DNA of 64,000 nt from the NCBI RefSeq assembly GCF_963678635.1, contig NC_087071.1, positions 1,540,537 through 1,604,536 of the forward strand, written 5' to 3'. The DNA comes from Symsagittifera roscoffensis (Eukaryota; Xenacoelomorpha; Acoela; Convolutidae). Below, one piece after another: positions 12,291 through 24,000 of the stretch. Each line of letters begins with the position of its first letter. Within the stretch, counting starts at the first letter, position 1. Below the pieces are notes generated by a model, which was not told the DNA's origin, searched no databases, and saw only the letters and a list, made by a program, of their open reading frames with translations. The translations under genes and the position numbers were made by a program.

Positions 12291-12639
12291 AGTTTAAAAT
12301 TAACAAGCGGTAACAAAGCCGAATAAATCTGATCATAAATTTTTCATGCTGAAAGAAAGTCAGAAAAAATTCTTAACTTATAAAAATGTTCCTTTCCCCT
12401 CAGAGCTCACAAGCGCGCAAAATATATTTTTGTTTCGAGCCAATAGGTTGATATTATTTACGCCGAAATATGTTAAGCCGATAAAAAAAAATGTGGAAAG
12501 TGAAAATTTAACAAATCGAGCTGGTAAAATTACAAGCAATGTGAAAAACAAATCTAGATTCAGCCGCATTTTTAAAACGCTTAAAACACCACACTTAAAA
12601 TTAATTAACGCTAAAATAAACTATTTTTAGATGTGGCAA

Positions 12640-12795
12640 CTAAGTCGACAACGCATAAGCTGACAATTAATAGACCGAAACTTTTTGAACCGGAACAATT
12701 ACCGTTTGAAAAAAATGGGGCTGGACAGATTCGAACCGCTGACCTATGCCCTCCCAGAAGTATTGGTTACCACCAGGCTAAGTGTACGTGAAAAA
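12640..12795 (-). repeat. tRNA-like module, copy 3
   Basis: On the minus strand an A-box-like TTAGCCTGGTGGTAACC at about 12785 is followed by a B box (GGTTCGAATCTG) at about 12740, then by the family phrase 'ttgtcgacttagttgcc'. Same orientation and same downstream phrase as copies 1 and 2. Confidence 0.55.
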
Positions 12796-13333
12796 AGTCT
12801 AGGACCCAATTGCAATACCCTTGCTATCGCAAGGGCAATCATAAGATGAAAAGTTCTATGTGCAAAAATAGTTCAAATTAATAGTTCAAATATTTTCGCC
12901 GAAGTTTTCATGAGTGTCTGCAAACAAGTCTCCAAGAAAACTAGAAACACTTTGGTTTATAAAGTTTCTTGTTCTTTTTCAGCACTAAAGATGCTTTTAG
13001 AGCATATAATTCAAAAATCGGGTCACTAGCAGACTTAAAATTATTCGATTGAGTCAGCGAAACTTCATTTAGTTCAAGAGTAATGTGGAGAAAAACAAGC
13101 TATTATTTTGAATTTCTTCGCAACACCAAATATAAACTAAACCCTAACACCAGAATTACACTATTATAATAAACTCCGTGAAAGATTCAATATCGAATCC
13201 CTGCCCCCGTCAACATGACCTCACGCCAAAAAACGCTTCGGAAAAACACATCAAGCTCCACGTGTTTTAAAACTCTGGGAAAAATTAATCACCTTGTTTC
13301 CATTACCATGCATTGGTAAATAAGGCATGGTCA
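12796..13333. other. Spacer with one possible decayed B box
   Basis: Mostly featureless AT-rich DNA. Near 13190 the minus strand reads GGGATTCGATATTG, which resembles a tRNA B box, but no A box is visible. A pre-hAT flank lies at the right. Confidence 0.35.
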
Positions 13334-13440
13334 CAGGGGCGGATCTAGGATTTTCTCGCCTTAAGAATAATTTTAGGGTCGGTCGGTCAAAAATGGATTT
13401 CTGAAAAAGTATCAAAGGGGGGACTGGAGTTTGTGATAAA
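13334..13440 (+). mobile_element. Truncated hAT-type MITE fragment
   Basis: Starts with CAGGGGCGGATCTAGG, the characteristic hAT terminal inverted repeat, and shares further phrases ('ggtcggtc', 'aaaaatggat') with the complete element at 58963-59338. No matching right terminus or target duplication was found, so it is a broken copy. It shows that this family has more than one member in the region. Confidence 0.6.
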
Positions 13441-13746
13441 AATCCTGCCAAATTTGTTCACGCACGGAAACATTTTTCAGTATTTTGAAACAAAAAAGCA
13501 TGATTGTCAGATAATACACATGAAAAACATTCACAGCGTTGGTTAATGCATTTATAAGACGAAATTACTTTTCTTTTTCCCTTTTAGTCACCAAAAAAAG
13601 TACTTTTTCCGACAAAAAAAAATACTTTTTTTCCGCTCCCTGCTATTGAAAATATCTATTTAAACCCGAATTCGATTCTGGATAAAATTAAACTGGACAG
13701 GGTAAAACTATACACTTTCATAAAATACACTGAAATTGATTACTTG

Positions 13747-14655
13747 TTACGAAGAGAGAGAAGAGTCTCGAATCATAAAAACCATCTTGTCAACTAATTC
13801 TCCATTTTTATCTTCAATTTTAGCCTCGACAAGGAAATGTAAACTGTTAATCAGCGGTGCAGTGAAGCTGACAGCGGCATCCTCTCCAAATGGTACCAAA
13901 AAAGAACGTGAATAATCAGATTTAACATTTGAACAATGCAATAAAGTTAAGCTTCTTGTTGAAAGCGACCATATTATGAGAACGTCGTATCTAATATGAG
14001 AAATACAGCTGATGTGTTTAACACAGTGGGTGCTGAATTTGATAATAGAGACATGACTAGGTGAGATATTACGATATCCAGTATTAATTTCGACTACATC
14101 ATTGTTGTGATCCACAACATGGACAACAGTATGTGGATGACATGTGCTGACAACCCGGGGCAGAAATTCGCATCTGTGCTGTAAAGATGACTCATTCGAT
14201 TGTCTGAGTTGCTTGTCATTTCTATCCCAAAATATGAATTGCGCGAGATTGTCTCTTAATCCCACAAGAAATAACGGAACATGATGTGGTTTCAGATTTA
14301 ATTCGATATTTTGGAAACTGCTTTTTGCTATATCAAAAACATACGAACAAGCAGGCGTCACGATTATAATTTTTCTAGCAGGGAAATAATCTTCGTAAAA
14401 AAAAGCTTGTATTTCGTTTTTTCCTTCAAGAGTTTCCTTTGTCGCTAGCTTGATTTTCTTCATTTCAATGGTTCTTTCGTTCTTCATAGAGTCGAAAAAC
14501 ATTCTATTTACAGAAATCTTATTTTCCTGGATTCGTACACAGTAAATATTGTCAGTAAATTGCTTCCCAGGTCTTTCTGAATACACGTAGCACTCGTCAG
14601 TACACTTCGGCGATAACTTCTGGCATTTCAAGCGCTTCCAGATAATTGTCCATAA
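13747..14655 (-). CDS. C-terminal half of the B-box gene in the shifted frame
   Basis: Open after a TAG at 14658-14656 with no ATG near its start, so it is most simply the continuation of the upstream frame. About 283 codons follow the junction. It shows alternating short hydrophobic strands (KIIIVTPACSYVFDI, VPLFLVGLRDNLAQFIFWD, DVLIIWSLSTRSLTLLH), suggesting a beta-sheet repeat domain such as a propeller. No NHL or SPRY signature could be assigned by eye. Confidence 0.65.
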   Translation of the reverse strand, partial: LWTIIWKRLKCQKLSPKCTDECYVYSERPGKQFTDNIYCVRIQENKISVNRMFFDSMKNERTIEMKKIKLATKETLEGKNEIQAFFYEDYFPARKIIIVTPACSYVFDIAKSSFQNIELNLKPHHVPLFLVGLRDNLAQFIFWDRNDKQLRQSNESSLQHRCEFLPRVVSTCHPHTVVHVVDHNNDVVEINTGYRNISPSHVSIIKFSTHCVKHISCISHIRYDVLIIWSLSTRSLTLLHCSNVKSDYSRSFLVPFGEDAAVSFTAPLINSLHFLVEAKIEDKNGELVDKMVFMIRDSSLSS

Positions 14656-15430
14656 CTAAACGTGCAGCCTGTTCTGAAACTTTGTAATCTACTCCCTTAA
14701 TTTCAAACAACTCCAGCTCCGCTTCTTTCGATTTGACCCGCGATACCGATTTCTCTGTTTGCTTGAACTGTTCAACCATTATTCCATCCGAGCACGACAA
14801 CAATTCTCGAAGACTCCCTTGGCATTTCAATAGTGTTTCGTAGTTTTCCTCTGCTTCTTGTTCTATTTTAACAATTTTTTCATGTTCGGAGCCAATCTGA
14901 TTCAACACTTTTTGTTTAAAGGCATCGATTTGAGAACTAACAGTTTCCACTAACTTGGCATAATTCTCTGCCCGTTTTTCTTTGCCCTCGTGGATTCTTT
15001 CCTGAGTTCCACGGATTTTTTTATCGCACGAATCTAACTCTGAAATTATCTCGAACACTTTCGACCTGACCTCGCCTGCTCGTTTTTCAATAGACATAAC
15101 ACTATGGTTCGTGTGTAGAGAAATACAATTTGAGCACATAATTACGTCGCAGCTACAACAATAGATACAGCATATGTTTTTGTGGTCTTCGCATATGGCC
15201 GGCTTTTGTTGTTTGTCGTTTACAATTTCATGACCTCTTCTAACGTGTGACACAATACATAAATCACAGAAGACAGCAACTGTAGTCTCAGATCCATCCA
15301 TACAATTTGTACACTTGAACATTTTTTCGAGCTTGAAATGCTCGGAACATGATTCACATTTGCCTTCCGTTGGTTTATCGAAAGTCTCAGACTTGCAATC
15401 ACCGTCTGATTCTACTAAATTCTCATCCAT
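14597..15430 (-). CDS. N-terminal half: tandem B-boxes and coiled coil
   Basis: ATG at 15430 is the first in frame and sits 59 residues before the second Cys cluster. Ordered Cys/His pairs support two B-boxes. Residues after about 115 are rich in Glu, Lys and Gln with heptad-like spacing, as in TRIM-family dimerising coiled coils. Codon use is even and there are no internal stops, so selection has acted on it until recently. Likely cytoplasmic or nuclear scaffold; the partner is unknown. Confidence 0.75.
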   Translation of the reverse strand: MDENLVESDGDCKSETFDKPTEGKCESCSEHFKLEKMFKCTNCMDGSETTVAVFCDLCIVSHVRRGHEIVNDKQQKPAICEDHKNICCIYCCSCDVIMCSNCISLHTNHSVMSIEKRAGEVRSKVFEIISELDSCDKKIRGTQERIHEGKEKRAENYAKLVETVSSQIDAFKQKVLNQIGSEHEKIVKIEQEAEENYETLLKCQGSLRELLSCSDGIMVEQFKQTEKSVSRVKSKEAELELFEIKGVDYKVSEQAARLVMDNYLEALEMPEVIAEVY

Positions 15431-16627
15431 TTAGAACACTGAAACAGAAACTTCCACTTCAAGTTCAAATACAACTACTTATAACTAAAACAAATATAAC
15501 TATAAATGCCATTTTCTACTAGAGGCGTTCCAAACGAGAAGAAAAGAAGAGCGATCTGTAACGGTTCAGAATACGAACGACGCTTTCATTTGAAAAGCTC
15601 AAAAAGTCAATAGTGATGGACACATAATATGAGTTTTTTATATTTGAGATTCAAACAGCAATCTCTTTCAGATGGTATAAAAAATCCGTTAAAAACGCTT
15701 GGTAAAAAGTCGAAAATTGACTGAGTATGCGGGAACAAATAACTGAAACAGAAAAACTGCTGATTTTGTCAAATTCTCACTCAAAAACTTCTCAATCACT
15801 TCGACTGCTGATTTCATGAAGACATCGGTTCTGATTCAGAAGCAATCACCAATCTCTTGCGAGAAATTAGTTCTTGATTCCTCTACATAAACTTGGTTGA
15901 TGTCAGGAAAAATCTCTATCATACCATTTCATATATGGAGTCTATGGAAAAAATACTTAAATGATTATCATAGAAGGAAATTGTATGACAAGCATTTTTC
16001 GATCGAAAACAAAATTTTTAAAAATTATCTCAAAACTCAAATAATGTGTTCACAAAAGCATTTCACGGAAAAAATTTGCATGCAAAAAATTTCTTTTTAG
16101 GTCTGCAACGTAGCCCAATCATTGAAACAAACAAAGTAGAAGCTTTCAAGCTATATAGATAAGTTACTATTTTGCTGTCAAAACAATAACTTACAAGGCA
16201 AATCGTCAAATGCAGTTTATAAGTGTGATACCTGCCACTTAAAATCTGTTTTTTTTTATAATAAATATTTAGATACGTGTTTTTTTTTTGTTAAAACATG
16301 TTTTCGGACAAAACATGAAGTTTCAAAACTCAATTTTTTGTATCTCCATTGATGGAAAGAAGGCTTGTCATACAGTTTCAAGCATGGAAAAAATGCTTGC
16401 CATACAATTTCCTATGTTCACATAACTTTTATGATGAAAAGTATGGCAAATTGTTTGTTATTGATCACCAGAGTGTGAAAAAAGTATCATTATATAAAGT
16501 AACATTGGATGGAAAAAAGGCTTATTATGCTAATTGTATGAACTTTTTTTGTATGAAATAGTATGTCAATCATGTGTTTCATAAGATTTTGTCAGCCCAG
16601 ATTCCATCTTAATACAATGGCAATCAT
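15431..16627. other. Intergenic spacer upstream of the B-box gene
   Basis: Holds the presumed promoter and leader of the minus-strand B-box gene. No TATA box or other element could be called. Short plus-strand open frames at 15897 and 16349 are AT-driven and show no domain or codon pattern. Confidence 0.4.
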
Positions 16628-16995
16628 AACAAGGATAGCCGGTTACTGTGCAAGTGGCACAGAAAGTTCTGACCATAGTCTTAAAAAAATATGACGAAGT
16701 TTTTTCAAATTATTGTTTTTTTTTCGGCGTGGTGTGATGAAAGGAACTGAACAAAAAAACTGAGAAAACGACAATAATTTTTCAAGTTATATTGTCGTTT
16801 TTTTTGGCGAGGTGTGATAAAAGGAGCTGAACAAAAAGATACATTCGACAGTCATAGTAAAATTTAGGCGGTCGACTGAAAGGGCTTTAATACGATATAT
16901 CACTCAACCCAGTCTGGTGATTATTTGTATTAACTGATTTTTCATGGAAAACATAAAAAACACACCCGAATACCAAGTTCCTCCCAATTTTTCCT
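16628..16995 (+). repeat. Foldback-family repeat, copy A
   Basis: Begins 'aacaaggatagccggttactg' and shares ordered segments with the copies at 24938, 29049 and 39060: 'gcacagaa..ttc(t/c)gacc', 'ggtgtgat(g/a)aaa', 'tcgacagtc', 'gaaagggcttta', 'atatatcactcaaccca' and 'cacccgaata'. No coding capacity. Copy A lacks the long tract between the 'tcgacag' and 'gaaaggg' segments. Confidence 0.7.
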
Positions 16996-17825
16996 CAATT
17001 TAGGCAAAAAAAAATTATTACAAAAAAGATGAGAAAAAAAGAGAGGATCGATCTTTTATCAAACTTGAGCCCTTTTAACTAAGTCAGTTTCTGATTTTTA
17101 GATCTTTCGCTGGGAAATCTAAAAATTAAAATACACTTTCAATGCTAGAAGTCATTCAGGTCTTTTTGCGTCATTGTCGTTTTCGTAATAGGTGAGCGCA
17201 ATTTGATCTCCTTTCAGCAAAAAAATTTCAATTGAACCAAAAAAATGGAACGCCAAACTGCAAAAGATCATATTAGACGTGAACCGAAAAAAAATCACGA
17301 CTTGGATAATGTGTCTTCACTGTATTCATTGAGACTTAAAACCTTAAATATAGCAACATTTAGAACCTGATTTTTCAACTAATTTTTAAAAATAGAGGCT
17401 TTTTTCATGAGCAAAGCAGTTTTTCGGGTGTTCGCAGTATCTGATCCTCCGTGATAAGTTTCGTCAACGTTCAGCAACCACTGAAAAACTTTGTAGAAAA
17501 CCGCATTTCTGGATAATACTTTATTTCACAAGATATCATCCAAAATAACTAGAATGAGAGAAATTCAAAATAATATAAAATCTGTACATCGCTATAAAAT
17601 TGAACTTAAATAGCAATGAATTTGATATAATAATTTGAAATGGGGTTGCATTCATAATAGACAAAACAGGTGAACTTTTTTTACGATCACCCAACGTTAT
17701 AGTTATGGGCAAGATATCATAACTAGAAAAAACCAAACTTCAATGTCGCTTTGATTAAATTTCTGATAAAGAAGTTAATTTGGAAATGATTTATTCCGAG
17801 AAAAACAGCACAGATGATATTACAG
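16996..17825. other. Spacer 3' of the carrier gene
   Basis: AT-rich DNA between the foldback-family copy and the carrier stop codon. It should contain the 3' untranslated region and polyadenylation site of the carrier gene; no unambiguous AATAAA signal was singled out. Confidence 0.4.
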
Positions 17826-18013
17826 CTACCAATTGAAATTCTTTTTATTCTCTGAATTTAAACTAAACCGTTTTGTCACTTCATAGGTTAAGGTTATAAT
17901 TAGGGAGGTTATAACTGCATTGAACATTCTGGCCCCCACTCCTTTATGCATTCCGTGTATGAGACCTTCGCTTTCAATTAGACTCTTCATTGTTGCAAAT
18001 GCACTCGGCTGAC
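17826..18013 (-). CDS. Carrier exon 7: last loop, helix 6 and stop
   Basis: Acceptor tctttcag|GT. Encodes FATMKSLIESEGLIHGMHKG and VGARMFNAVITSLIITLTYE, then VTKRFSLNSENKKNFNW and the stop at 17826. Matches the sixth-helix pattern of SLC25A44, including GLxxGxxAR at the helix start. Confidence 0.92.
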
Positions 18014-21000
18014 CTGAAAGAAGGAACATGATCCATGACAATGCAAAAAAACGCAAAAATGTTATTTAAACAACAATTTTTTGGACAGCAAGACCACACC
18101 GTGTATTTTGTGAATTTCGAGCGGACTCCGCAACAAAACGACGCTCTCTTTGTTCTTTCTTTTTCTTTGATCGTTCCGACAAAACTTTTACATTTTTATG
18201 GACTTCTCTCAGGATTCCAGAGACCTTTAAACACCCAATTATGCACCTATCCAAAGAACAGTTTGGCCTCGTAATGTGTTGCCAAATTTTTCACAAATTT
18301 TGAAAAATTATGGAGAGGAATTTGTATGTTGGTCATTTCCCTTGAGACTAAATCATCTTAACTTATTTTTTTTTACAATACAGCGCTGAAATTAGAATCT
18401 TCGTAGGCAAAACAGATCCATGGATGATTCCCTCGAAGGAACCAAAATTTATACCAGCCAATCAAAACTCCTGAATTCAAATATCTGAAATAATTCTATC
18501 AAAAGCGTAGCACCTAACACATGATTTTAATCTATAAGTGGCCGAGCTATTTGTTTTGTTCTCGGCAAAAATATGAATTGCACCCAGTTTCATGTCGTGC
18601 TCGAAAAAAAACCATTTCACATTCACATCAGAGCGATCACACATTTAATAACTGTTGGTCGTCTATTAACATTTTCAACTATCTCACAAGCTACTTTTAG
18701 TTCAGTGGCATATCGCATCTGCGGCCAATTGAGGATGCTTTTGGAAAACCTTTACTTAACACACGCAATAAGTCTTGACAACTCGTGATATTCTTTACTA
18801 ATCAAATGACGAAAAAGTAACAATTTAATCCAACTTTCTGAATTCAAATATAAGAAACAAGAATGCTCGTATCAGAGCAAAGCCTTGATTGTTTCAACTA
18901 TCCACAAACTGGTTTGAATAGTTTTTGGCTAATGAAATATTGAAAAACTTTCTAATTTAAGCTGAACTCATTATTTTAAAACGATTTGAGAGCTCTAGGT
19001 GTCTTATTCTCAAGGAACCTGGTTATTTTCAACGGACCACTCTATCATAGTAATACCAGGACAGCTTATCATGCTACTATCCCAATTGAGTTAGTCTTTT
19101 TACATTTGCAACTAAAACTAACTGAAGCGCATGCCTTAATTGCGAATGCCAAGCGGCACGCGTGTATGTCGCTACAATGCCGCGTGAAATACTTAGTCTG
19201 TTCAGATAGTTTCAACTATCTTACCAACAAACTTGATCTCAGTGGCGTTGTACATTTGTGATCAAAATTTGGGAGTTGCTTTTCAGAAGAAAAAAATATT
19301 GTTACGTCTACTCTCGAAATGTAAAAAACAACATGACGAAAACCAAAACTGAAAAATTAATTTCAACAAATCTGACTCAAGCGAAGTTTGATTTCGAACG
19401 CAAAAAAAAGAAAAGTTCAACACCCATTTTAGCAACTCTTCTATTTTACACAAAAAGAAGATACAAGGCTAACATCTTTATTCTTACAGGAGTGATATGT
19501 TAAATCCATTTAGAAACGTGTCTTACCTTCCACTTGCATTCTGGCCCTGATGACGTCCAGTGGGTTTGTGAGGTAGGAAGAGGTGAGTCCTGCTAGGGGT
19601 CCAGTGATGCAGTTGCACAGAATAGTCGGCATCCACTCTGGCTTCCGACTGCAGATCGCATCTGAGCAAATCAGCCAAAATATCAAAACAGCTCTGTGTC
19701 GAGAAAAATTGAGATTGATTAGTCTGCTATCAGACTGAATTTGAGGGCTTAGATCGATAATTTTGATAAGATTTTTGCTCAATGAAACGATCGAATCAAA
19801 TTTCCGAGCTCGCCTTAACCATCAAAAAGACTCATTAAAGATTGATTTTTTAGTGGTGCAACTGAATGTTCGAATGCTGCACCACTAATTTTTTACCCTA
19901 GTCAATTTACATTGAGTAGAAACCCAATTAATTTAATAACTAACAGAAAATAGCCAACTGACAGTTGGAAGATAGTAATGAACGCAAGTAAACAGTAAAA
20001 AAAACACTGACTTTAATGAAAAAATCTATAAAAAAAACTTCAACTTTCAAATTTCCAAGAAAACAATAGTAGCCCTTTAACTCTATAATATTCTTGAACA
20101 TTTTATGATTGGCATTTTTCTGATAAAATTAACCCAACTTGAGAAAACTGGATCAATCAGTAGGTAAAGTTTTTAATCCGCTGGGAAATCTTAAAAATTA
20201 AATTCCACTTTCGAAACTTGAAATCGTTCACGTTTTTTCGCGTTTGTATTTGGAGTGCTATTTACGTCATACTCAGATGAATTTCAAATGAACTCAAAAA
20301 GTGCATATATACCTAAGTGCATTCATAAAAAAATATCATGACCTATTAAAGAGTCTTCACTACGTTCATTACTCTTAATCAAAATTAACTAAAAAAACTA
20401 ACCATTATATATTGAGTAAAACTGCCACCAGAGGGCAGAGTTTGAAGCGTACAGAAACATGGAGGAGAAGTAGCCTCTATACACACCACAAAGTCCATAC
20501 TTGGAGTAGACTGTCCTGGCCACGAAGAAGAGAGAAGTCCCCTTGGGAATGATCACATCTCCTATACTGTGCACACGCATGTCACGACGAGCCTAAAACA
20601 ACAATAATTCGCACGTTGAAACTATTAATTATTAATCGAGCACTTCCAACTGCATTTAGGCTAGTGGCAAGTATACTCGCTCGACAATCCGAAGAATTCG
20701 GGATCGATACCCATAAGAGCGGAGTCGCCTTTTTTTGATATTGGTCTGAATAAAAAAACACCCCAAGCATATATACTCCATGAACAAATATATATTCCGA
20801 AAAATAACAAAATTAGTGATCTTATCAGCTATTTCCCCCTATATGATATCTAAAACAAATGATCTCAATATTGAGAAAAGTCAACTGTTAAGCGTACACG
20901 AACTTGGTACTACAGTGCTGATTTAAATTAACCGGACAAAACGAGCTAAACTTGAAATTTAAAACGCGTTTTTCTCAAATTGAGTTGAGTTCAGGTGAAT

Positions 21001-24000
21001 AACTTATGAAGACAAAACTTGCTTAAAATTTTAGCAGAATTAATATAATGTAATTTGTGTTGCGAATTTCGGGCCCAAAATTTTACCCACAAATGGGTCA
21101 TTTTGGCTTTTCTTAGTTTATGAAAAATTACGCTAAAATTACCCAGTCGATCAGAGACATAATTATATAACAGTGATCCCGTTACATAGCCCAACAAACT
21201 TTAAGGAGGGTATATTCTCCAATAAAAATTGCGAACCGTTAGAAACTTGTTTTTAAACAAAAAGTTTTTATTTTATATAGTAAAAACGACCTATTTTGTC
21301 TATCAAACAAAAATAAATTAACTTGAACAATGTTTTGGAGATTATAACCTTCTTAAAGTTTGTTAGGCTATGCAAGGGGCTCAGTTTTATATTATTATGT
21401 CTGTGATCGACTGGGTAATTTTGGCGTAATTTTTTATTGACTAAGAAAAGCCAAAATGACCCATTTTTGGGGTAAAATTTTGGGCCCGAACTTCGCAACA
21501 CAAATTACAGCATATTAATTCTGCTAATTCTTCATAAGTTTTTCACCTAAACTCAACCCAATTTGAGAAAAACGCGTTTTAAATTTCAAGTTTTGCTCGT
21601 TTTGTCCGGTTAATATAAATCAGCACTGTACTATGATAGTGATCCCTTGAGAACAACCAAGTCCCTTGAGAATGAGCCACTTAGTCCTCAAATCGTTCAA
21701 TAGTTATAGGTTTTCCATTCAGAAAGATGTCGCAGAACTTTTTCAAACAAATTTTATGTTCCGTTATCTCGTAAAACTTTCCCCTTGCCATTTTTGATGA
21801 GAAATAAGTTACCCCCATTATGTTTTTTGAATCGTAAAATAGGTACCCTTACGAAAGATTGGTCACGCGAAAAGGAAATTACGATATACAGGTCCCGCAT
21901 GCAATTATTCATTTCAAAAGTCTCGATAATTATACTGATACAGAAACGTATGAGATTAAACAATTTAATGGCTGTATTGTTTATTTAAGAAAAAAGGGTC
22001 GCTACAACTTACTTTACAAATTAAAAACCATAATTGTATTAAATATTTGTCATCAAAATTCAATTTTAGATTTCCTTGAACTCTCCGCCTTATAATGGGT
22101 TTACATTAAACCCTTATAATGGGTTTACGAACGTTTTACGAAATATCAAAAAGTATCATTTAATTGAAAGTGTACAGCGACATCTTTCTGAAAGTCGAAA
22201 TCATACTTGTTAAACGATGTGGTAGCTCCAAGTGTATTCTTCTCAAGGGACCTCATTATTTTCAAGGGACCACTCTATCATATTAGTACCCTAAAATAAA
22301 TAAAAGCGAGCATTTTTCTTGATATAAACAATATAGTAATTACAATTTTTAATCAAAAAAATTTATGACTCAACATAATTCGCGAGCTTTTTGAAGTGAA
22401 TAATTTTTGCAAAAACTAGTTTTCAAATTATTACATGCAAAAAGTAAACGGGGGGACCTGTCTATCATAGCTGCTTTTTCGAGGGACCACTCGATCGCAG
22501 TAGTACCACGAATTTTATACCTTATACATAATAAACCTGTTACTGTGTACCGAAATCGCAGTAGGGGCGCGTCTGAAACACACAAAGAAAAGTCAACTTG
22601 ACTTTTTTATTTATGCCTTTTCAACGAGCTTTTCAACTAGTTTTGTTTTTTCTTCACAGATGTTACCAAATTTGCAGAAAAATGAACTGAAAATCACTCC
22701 ATTTTTGAACAAAAACACGATATACATGTTACAATAGAAGCCCTCTATTATTTTATTGCAACGATGGAAACAATGAGCGCACTTGTTATCTTATTCGTTG
22801 TTTTTCTAATCGTACTGATTTATTTGAAATGCAACCGGCGACATTCGAACTTCGGCAGAACTAGAACTAGTCAATACTTAAATGAGTCAGTACCACGTCA
22901 TCTTCGTCCTGATACTCATCCTTCAGAATTGGCTCAGTACGTAGTTCAGGAGGTGTACTCAAATCTTCGACCTGTCGATTTGCCATTGGCCGGATTAACT
23001 GCACGCGAAGCCTGTAAGAGACTAGATGAGGTTTACCAGGCATGCGAAGCCAGTAACAAACTGGGTTGTATAATCATAAATAAGTTTATGCTCGATCTCG
23101 ATGTCAAACGTGCAATTATTAAAATGGCCAATTCACGTGGCTGGTTTTGTCTCGATATGGAGAACTCATTTGCAAATGGAAATGGGAGAGCTGGACAGTT
23201 TCCTGGATTTATTATAATAGAACTTTAAGCCTTTGAGTTTTTTTTATAATTGTTATCATAGGAACGGCATTCATACTGTTTTCATAGATAAATTCTCTGA
23301 TTAAAATTTTCTATAACATTAAAATACTAAAAAAATTCTTCCGACGTTTTCTTTTGTAATGAGGTTTCCCACATTTCTGGAAATACAGATTATTCAGCAC
23401 TTTTCGTTTTGCTACTAGAGCACTTTTAAGTCGTGATTCGGACTGACTGCAACTAATAACTCGGGGATATGAAAATTTCTTCTTTGGATTGTGAGGGCGT
23501 CAAAAATATGAAGTTGCTGTTTATATGAAAAAACTCAAAGCCTCGACTTCAAACTTGAAACTAATCTATTAGCATCTTAGAGTAATATAACAATTGAAAC
23601 TTTTCGTTTTTCAGGGTTTCTTTTATGTTCTAACCAAAATTTTTCCAAAGCAGTTAAAATAATACAAGCTTCGAGCGACCAACTCGGACAGTTTCGGATC
23701 TCAAGCAATCAAACAATTTAGTCGCAATCTTTTTTCACAACCGATCCACGGCCGAACAACTGATTGTTTCTCAACTATAACTTCGATGAGCCGAGACTTT
23801 CTTCAACCATTTCTGCCCTCAAAAAACTATCATATGACCATCGACTGGAACAATCAATTTGATGTTAATTAATTTGAGAATCTTAAGCAATGATTGATAG
23901 ATATTTTAATGCAAATAATTTCGAACAAGCTCTCTGCTGTTTGATTATTTTTTCAGATTTTAAGTTGACGAGAGAGCTGAAGCATAAAAAAATTAATTCA

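Larger units (their letters stand above)
13747..15430 (-). pseudogene. B-box/coiled-coil (TRIM-like) gene, one frameshift
   Basis: Intronless minus-strand gene. Frame 1 (15430-14597, 277 aa) carries two zinc-binding B-box-like modules: residues about 24-72 (CxxC, CxxC, CDLC, then His) and about 79-115 (CEDH, CxxC, CSNC, HTNH). A long charged coiled coil follows at about 115-265. Frame 1 stops at TGA (14599-14597). A second frame, open from 14655 to a stop at 13747, continues with a beta-rich, propeller-like region. A single +1 shift inside 14655-14597 would restore about 560 aa. There is no RING in front, so ubiquitin-ligase activity is not indicated. Possible causes are assembly error, a recent null allele, or +1 frameshifting at the stop (TAC TGA C). 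A TTTCAG about 14 bases before the ATG may be the acceptor of a leader intron. Confidence 0.7.

Noticed and set aside
12346-12630. 94-codon plus-strand frame between tRNA-like modules
   Set aside because: No conserved pattern, AT-biased, and opposed by an equally long frame on the other strand.
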